Shown here piece by piece: positions 58,721 to 64,000 of a stretch of DNA of 64,000 nucleotides. The first letter of the stretch is position 1. Each line of letters starts with the position of its first letter. Source of the stretch: Epiperipatus broadwayi (taxonomy: Eukaryota > Onychophora > Udeonychophora > Euonychophora > Peripatidae); contig JAQFVV010000017.1 of the NCBI GenBank assembly GCA_028023455.1, positions 7,036,098 to 7,100,097 on the forward strand. The letters run 5' to 3'. The notes below the pieces were generated by a model. It was given only the letters and a program-made list of their open reading frames with translations. It was not told the DNA's origin and searched no databases. Both the position numbers and the translations under genes were made by a program.

Positions 58721-61129
58721 TGATATTTCAATATTAGATGCTTTTTTAATTATATAGTCTTTCTTAATTCAAAAATTATATGTACAGTTATAAGGTAGCA
58801 TCGTCTCAAATATTCTTAGCACTTTCTTCAGTCAGTAATTGTTATCTTGACTGATAACTTTTACAGCCATTAAAATAGGAGAACCGTATCTTGCCTACAA
58901 GAATGTCTCATTTTAAAAATGTCACATATCTATGAAAAAAATCCATAAAGATAAGATAATAACAACAACTGCCATTACAAAAATGTATAGAGTGGGCATT
59001 AAGAATTTGTCCTTCTTGTTTTTTTTTTTTTTTTTAAGGCAATAGTTAAAGAATTTCTTTTTGGTTAAATCCTTTTAGCAATCATTTACAAGCAATTAAA
59101 AATACTTCTTATTTATTAATTATGATCTTTCTTTTTATAATAATGTTAAATTTATAATTATTTAATATTATTTTATAACATTTTTTCTATAATTATATAA
59201 ACCTTTGCACTTAATAATAGTGTACCTCCTTTACGTACTTAGTATATAAATAACTTATTTCACTCAATTCATATTTTATATACTTATATGTTTTGTATAT
59301 TTACATTTTATTATTTAAAGCTTTTTTGATGCTCTTAACTGATGCCTTTGTACTATGAATAACGTAAATGCTTCTGCCAGCCCTAAACTCCACAGCAGAT
59401 ATCAGACATAAGGTTTGTATCTATTTTTTAAACAAAATGAATAAAAAGGATCAGAATTCCATAAATAAAAAATAAACTTTCTGGACATTTTTTTCTCTTC
59501 AGTAATTCCCCCCCCCCCCTCCTAAGTAAACATTAATAGCAGTCTTGTTAATAGCAAACAATAACCTTTGTAGTTGTTTTGATGTTTTAAAATATGTAAC
59601 AGCTTTGGAATTTATACAATGATTTGTACTTGCCATAACTAATTTTAGATTCTTGGTTAAACACTTCAAACTTTAAAGTTTCTAATGCAATAAAATAATA
59701 ATGTTTGTTTTACAATTCATATTTTAATTATTTTATCGCTTAAGAAAAATAGTGAATTTTATTAAAGTTAATAAAACATTTAGCTTTACACATAGAACAT
59801 ATTATATTATATGAATACTGTTCCACATCAAAGCGATAAATAAAATATACGTACTTTTACCTTATTACATAGAAAGATTATTAATAGGTGTGATCATATA
59901 TGGCAAACTAAGATGAAAAAAATGGCTACTGCCATATTGTAAAATGTATTAAATTTACAAATTTAAAATTTTTTTTATTTATTTACATTCTTTTTTGAAT
60001 ATCTTATATTGTGATTATTTTTATTTGAAAACTTTTTGAAAAAACATGAGAATGGTTAGAATATATAAACTTTTATTCATGATAAATAATACTAAAATGA
60101 AATTCTTGAAATGATTAATTCATTAAAAATGGTTTTCATTTTATTATTTAATGTAAAAAAAAAAAAAACAGGTAAAAAAAAATTATAAGGATTTACATTC
60201 ATTTCCCAAAATATAACCATATTTTAATAATTAGCACATTAGTTTTTTTTGCTAAAATTGTCATCAAAATAAAACTTACATTAAAATTTATATAGCATGT
60301 ATTATAGCTATATAAGAAATATGAATACAATTTCTTCCAATAACAATAATGTAGATATATTTAAATGGCTACATCTCAATTTTCACTTATAAATACCCAA
60401 CCTTTACTCTATGGAAATATGAATACTTTCTATACAACATGCTCATAAATTCCATCTAAAAAGAAAATCTTAATTTTTTGTTACTTTATACAGCTGCAGT
60501 GGCCCTACAATATTGTTTCTTATTTCTTTTATGCATAGTAAATCTTATTCAAACAGAAAAAAAAAAAAACAATTTTTTTTTTTAGAATAAATATGTATGA
60601 AATTTGTTAAAAATTTTTTTTTCAAAATTTTTTATTCAAAATTGTTATTTAAAATTGATAAAATCATAGCTTGTAGTCATATTAACAAAAAAAAACTTTA
60701 AAAATGTATAGATTCTGTCTCTCTTTCAAAACGAGACGATTTTCCTAAAAGCATTAATAAAATAACTAGCCAATAGAACAGATGCTGTGACTATCAGTAA
60801 CATCGCCTGCTATCCACTTATTATCTGTCAATAATTCAAATTTGCTTGACCATAGTAGTATTAGTATCTTATTACTGCATTGTAAGCTTTAATTTTTATA
60901 CCATCATTCGATATAATCTCTATTCACACAATCATATTTTTTTACTATAATGTTTGGGGAGTGCAATGAACACAGTTTTAAAAAAAATTCTATATTGACA
61001 TATTAAATATGCATATGCACACTCATATGACGAAAGAATATTTCGCTATTTCATTTCTGGTTCATTACTCAAACTTATTACAGATTACAATAGAATGGAA
61101 TGATGCTTTTATTCTAATCACATTGTGTA
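58721..61129. other. Intron sequence, no gene seen
   Basis: Very AT-rich, with long A and T runs and a run of 12 C at 59508-59519. No coding remnant or structured RNA was recognised. Confidence 0.45.
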
Positions 61130-61360
61130 AAAGTATCAAGTTATTTGTTATTATATACACACACGTATATGTAAATATAATTCATAATATAATAGCCAAA
61201 GTCCATAATTGCTGTCAAGACAACTTCTATACATTTATCTATAGAAGTTGTCTTGACAACAGAATCCATCTTTTTTTCTATGAAGGTTGCCTTGGTAACT
61301 GACTAGGCATTCTATTGATTTATTAAGTTTTGGCTATTATGCTGTATATTTAATTATGAA
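61130..61360. repeat. Foldback G with perfect inner hairpin
   Basis: The inner stem gctgtcaagacaacttctata (61211-61231) pairs with tatagaagttgtcttgacaac (61240-61260) with one mismatch around an 8-nt loop. Outer blocks attcataatataatagcca and tggctattatgctgtat extend the palindrome. It lies about 190-410 nt downstream of the 61547 donor. Confidence 0.7.
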
Positions 61361-61546
61361 CATATATTAAATTTTGTTAAAAACTATATATAATATATAG
61401 TTACACATACACATGTATTCAATATTTACTATTTTTCTGAATTACTTTTTATGCTTTATTTAAACACAAAATTTTAGTAACATTGAAGAAATGAATATTT
61501 AAACATGTTTAATATGTCAGTATTATGCTCAAACCAATCAACTTAC

Positions 61547-61663
61547 TTCTGCTATCAAGAATAAGACTTTTACAGACATAATGCACAGCTGTCTCTGCTA
61601 CAGAATCAGCAATATTTACATTAATACCTGATTCAATAAGAATTCGTATTGTGTCAACGTGGC
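61547..61663 (-). CDS. Ankyrin gene exon 1 of window (one long repeat)
   Basis: A 117-nt, phase 1-1 exon after a long T-rich acceptor (AG at 61665-61664), with donor GTAAGT at 61546. It reads HVDTIRILIESGINVNIAD, then SVAETAVHYVCKS and LILDSR. The unit is six residues longer than a standard 33-residue repeat and has E-T-A-V-H-Y instead of T-A-L-H. The entry phase shows at least one more coding exon upstream. I found no candidate in 61664-64000, so it lies outside the window. Confidence 0.87.
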
Positions 61664-61989
61664 CTAAAAAAAAAAAAATTGTAATTACATAAATATATAT
61701 GAAAATGACATTTTGAAAGTATTGAACAATAACACTTTTTTAAAAAAAAATTTAATTTACAAAAAAAATAATAATTGGACAATGCAGTAAGGAACTACAT
61801 GCTAAGATTTCTGAGTGGGCAATAAGGTAATGATTAACTGGCTTAAAAGTTGCCAAATTTAAACTTATGAATGTTTACACTTTATTAGTAAGTTACAATT
61901 TCATAGGATATGAATAAGATATTTATGAATTAATAGATTTATCAAGAAGAGAAAGAAAATAAGATTACGTTCACCTACAAGAATGTCTC

Positions 61990-62470
61990 TCAATGTGGGT
62001 TGTTCTCTCTTCAAGCTGCTTGAAGCACCATTTATGAATCAACACTTGTGTTACTACATAGACACATATAGACACATAGTTTAACTATTCACTATATATA
62101 TTTTAAGATGCAAATATTAAAGGTGGCTGGAACATGAGTTATGATAGACCATCTTTAATACTTCTCTGTTATCACAAAATTTTGCAAACCATTTGAAATA
62201 TTTTATGACTCGTGACTTCATTTCTATATACAGTGTGAATCATTCCATATGTTTCAATAGCAATTCTAGCCAATTTAAAACAAAATATATTTCTATCAAA
62301 TTATTCCATTGTGGGTTGTTATGAAACATACTTCATATCATAACTTCCGATTCAGACACACTAGCACCGTAAAATGTTTATGGTGAATAATTAAACTTTA
62401 TCAGTAACATAGGTATTAATTTAGAGATGGTACTGCAGGTGGCTTGAAGAGAGAACCAATCACCAGTTGT
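61990..62470. repeat. Foldback I
   Basis: The left end has ggttgttctctcttcaagc (about 61999-62017) and the right end has gcttgaagagagaaccaat (62441-62459). Inner blocks ttatgatagacc and cataacttccgattc align as inverted partners. Noncoding. Confidence 0.65.
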
Positions 62471-62569
62471 TTTTTTACTGGAACACACTATATATGAGCC
62501 TGAAATAATACTTTGAAAATATTATGATGAAAATAAATTAAACATAATACTTTGCTATTTTTCACAGAG

Positions 62570-62735
62570 ACAAAACTCTCCATACAGTAGTGCTACTCAG
62601 TTTAAGCCAGAGTATTCAATGGATGCAGAAAGATTGGTTTGCACTGAGTGGCGCTACTGTATGAAGAGCTTTGTCTTTGTGAAATACAGCTTGTGAAAGC
62701 ATAAAGAATGGTGATCATGTGATGTTTAAATACTT
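62570..62735. repeat. Short hairpin element (family H), copy 5
   Basis: cagagacaaaactctcc, then atacagtagtgctactcag on the left, are mirrored by ctgagtggcgctactgtatg and gagctttgtctttg. It ends in gtgatcatgtgatg, shared with copy 3. Confidence 0.7.
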
Positions 62736-63695
62736 TGCTATTTAATAATGTAACTATTTTAAAAAACACTTAAATTCACTAAGTGCATAATGTTTATTTC
62801 TTTGAATATAATATTTAATAAAATGAAATTATTACAACTACAAACTTCCAAAAAAAGTTAAACAAATTTGATTACAAACTTTGCTCAAAAAAATTACAAT
62901 GTTTGCATTTAACAGTTAAAGAACTTTGACTTAAAGAATTGCATTAGTGTAAAAAAAAAAATACAAAATGTATTTGCTATTATTAAATAACAAACTGATT
63001 TTCTTTTTAAAAAAATCATATTCAATGAACATTTTACTGAAACAAATTACAACCGTAGTGAATTTTATATTGTGCTTCTCTACTAAAGAAAGTTGCTTGT
63101 TGCTAGGATATTAAATTTAAAAAAAAAATGAATAAAGATATTATTTATATTCATGTTAATATTTGAATTTGTATAACATTCTATGCTTGGAAACTCAAAA
63201 CAAAGCATATTATAGATACATTATGGCTTGCAAGTGATACACGTCATAATTTGCAAGGCAATCATTTATTATAATTATTCATCACCAGTAATCTTTAGTG
63301 AATCAATCAATGGAGAATCATTCAAATCCTGTCATGGCTGACAAAACATAAATAAAATTGCAAGATCACCCTGATTTCAAATTACTAACTTTATAAGTAT
63401 TAATATTTACTATGTTTCACAATCAATGGGAGTCATTTGTCTTTTATTATATCTTTATTTACATGTATTTAAAAAGAATGGGGAAGTATGGAAATGTTTA
63501 TTAAATCTATATAAATTTTACCTGATAAAACTTAAGTAGTGATAACAGAACGAAATGTCTGCACAATGACTTCAATTATTAAATTTTAAACTTATGTCCA
63601 ATATCTAAATATAAAATCATTCTTATTCTCCTTGTCATAACTTTCTTAATAAATCTTATTTATTCTAGATACCAAATATAAATACAGAGTCCTAG
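62736..63695. other. Upstream intron sequence, no exon found
   Basis: Checked on the minus strand for ankyrin codons next to GT/AG sites; none was seen. AT-rich spacer. Confidence 0.45.
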
Positions 63696-64000
63696 TGAAA
63701 AGAAGCTGGTTCTTTTTTTCAAGCTGCCTGGTGCACCATCTCTGAATAACATATATGTGTTATATAATAACATTGTTTAACTAAACCCCATAAATATTTT
63801 AAGATGCTGGTAAGTAAGGATTAAGAGTTATGATATGAAATGTAACAGCATGTTTCATACTTTTGTAGATAGTCTTCAATACTCTATTATAAAATCTTGC
63901 AAACCATTTAAACATTCTTGCGACTGATTGCTTCATTGTCTACATAACTGACTCATTCAGTTTCAATATAATTTAAAACAAAATTTGATGTTAGCATGTT
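63696..64000. repeat. Foldback I, partial second copy
   Basis: It shares gctggttctttttttcaagc, taagatgctgg, gttatgat and ttgcaaaccattt with 61999-62190. Any second arm would be outside the window. Confidence 0.55.

Larger units (their letters stand above)
2394..61663 (-). other. Ankyrin-repeat protein gene, 3' part (locus)
   Basis: Eight minus-strand exons join into one open frame: 61663-61547, 54144-54043, 47739-47641, 25788-25690, 25608-25457, 25387-25182, 7636-7538 and 2748-2394. Splice phases match at every junction, and the summed length is 2 nt of a split codon plus 409 codons with the stop, which strongly supports the model. The product has about ten ankyrin repeats with typical G-x-TALH/TPL turns and (V/I)N-xx-(D/N)-xx-G loops, then a polar tail. 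Ankyrin stacks are protein-binding scaffolds. No catalytic or membrane segment is visible in this part, so a precise function is not assignable. The start codon and N-terminus lie beyond 64000. All introns are GT-AG. Confidence 0.88.

Noticed and set aside
1-64000. CRISPR arrays, operons, phage or plasmid features
   Set aside because: No regularly spaced repeats, no ribosome-binding sites and no prokaryotic gene clusters; the window is eukaryotic.

Overview
This is a strongly AT-rich stretch of an animal nuclear genome, almost certainly an invertebrate. The evidence is eukaryotic splice sites, very large introns, a multi-exon ankyrin-repeat gene, and many decayed non-LTR retrotransposons and foldback repeats. 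The species cannot be fixed from sequence alone. The base composition, CR1-type and RTE-type LINEs and abundant palindromic repeats would fit an AT-rich cnidarian, lophotrochozoan or arthropod. There is no bacterial-style gene organisation.

The only recognisable host gene lies on the minus strand and runs across almost the whole window. Eight exons (61663-61547, 54144-54043, 47739-47641, 25788-25690, 25608-25457, 25387-25182, 7636-7538, 2748-2394) join with matching splice phases. They total 1,229 nt, which is 2 nt of a split codon plus exactly 409 codons including the stop. The product is the C-terminal ~408 residues of a protein made of about ten ankyrin repeats and ending in a Ser/Thr/Asn-rich tail. 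The 5' end lies beyond position 64000. Two introns are tiny (81 and 69 nt); the other five are about 4.8, 6.3, 7.4, 17.5 and 21.9 kb and are filled with repeats.

Layout, left to right. 1-2393: downstream flank or 3' UTR with a ~445-bp palindrome. 2.7-7.5 kb: intron with LINE fragments. 7.6-25.2 kb: intron dominated by one LINE family (PHD-like finger plus SGNH-hydrolase ORF1; endonuclease plus reverse transcriptase ORF2, CR1/L2-like). It has one minus copy and one plus copy head-to-head and a string of 5'-truncated copies, next to an older RTE-like LINE. 25.2-25.8 kb: three clustered exons. 25.8-47.6 kb: the largest intron, with a near-perfect ~676-bp palindrome, a hAT-like terminus, a Ty3/gypsy remnant, nested foldbacks, an RTE fragment and a pair of ~1.9-kb direct repeats. 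47.7-54 kb and 54.1-61.5 kb: introns with more foldbacks and RTE pieces. 61.7-64 kb: upstream intron with further foldbacks.

None of the transposon reading frames is intact. The most interesting unexplained signal is a short hairpin motif, roughly TGA-n-A, stem, CGAAA(C/G), that recurs in several unrelated foldback elements. It resembles the core of a hammerhead ribozyme, although no complete ribozyme could be assembled. Positions of exons come from reading splice junctions directly. Ends of decayed repeats are approximate.
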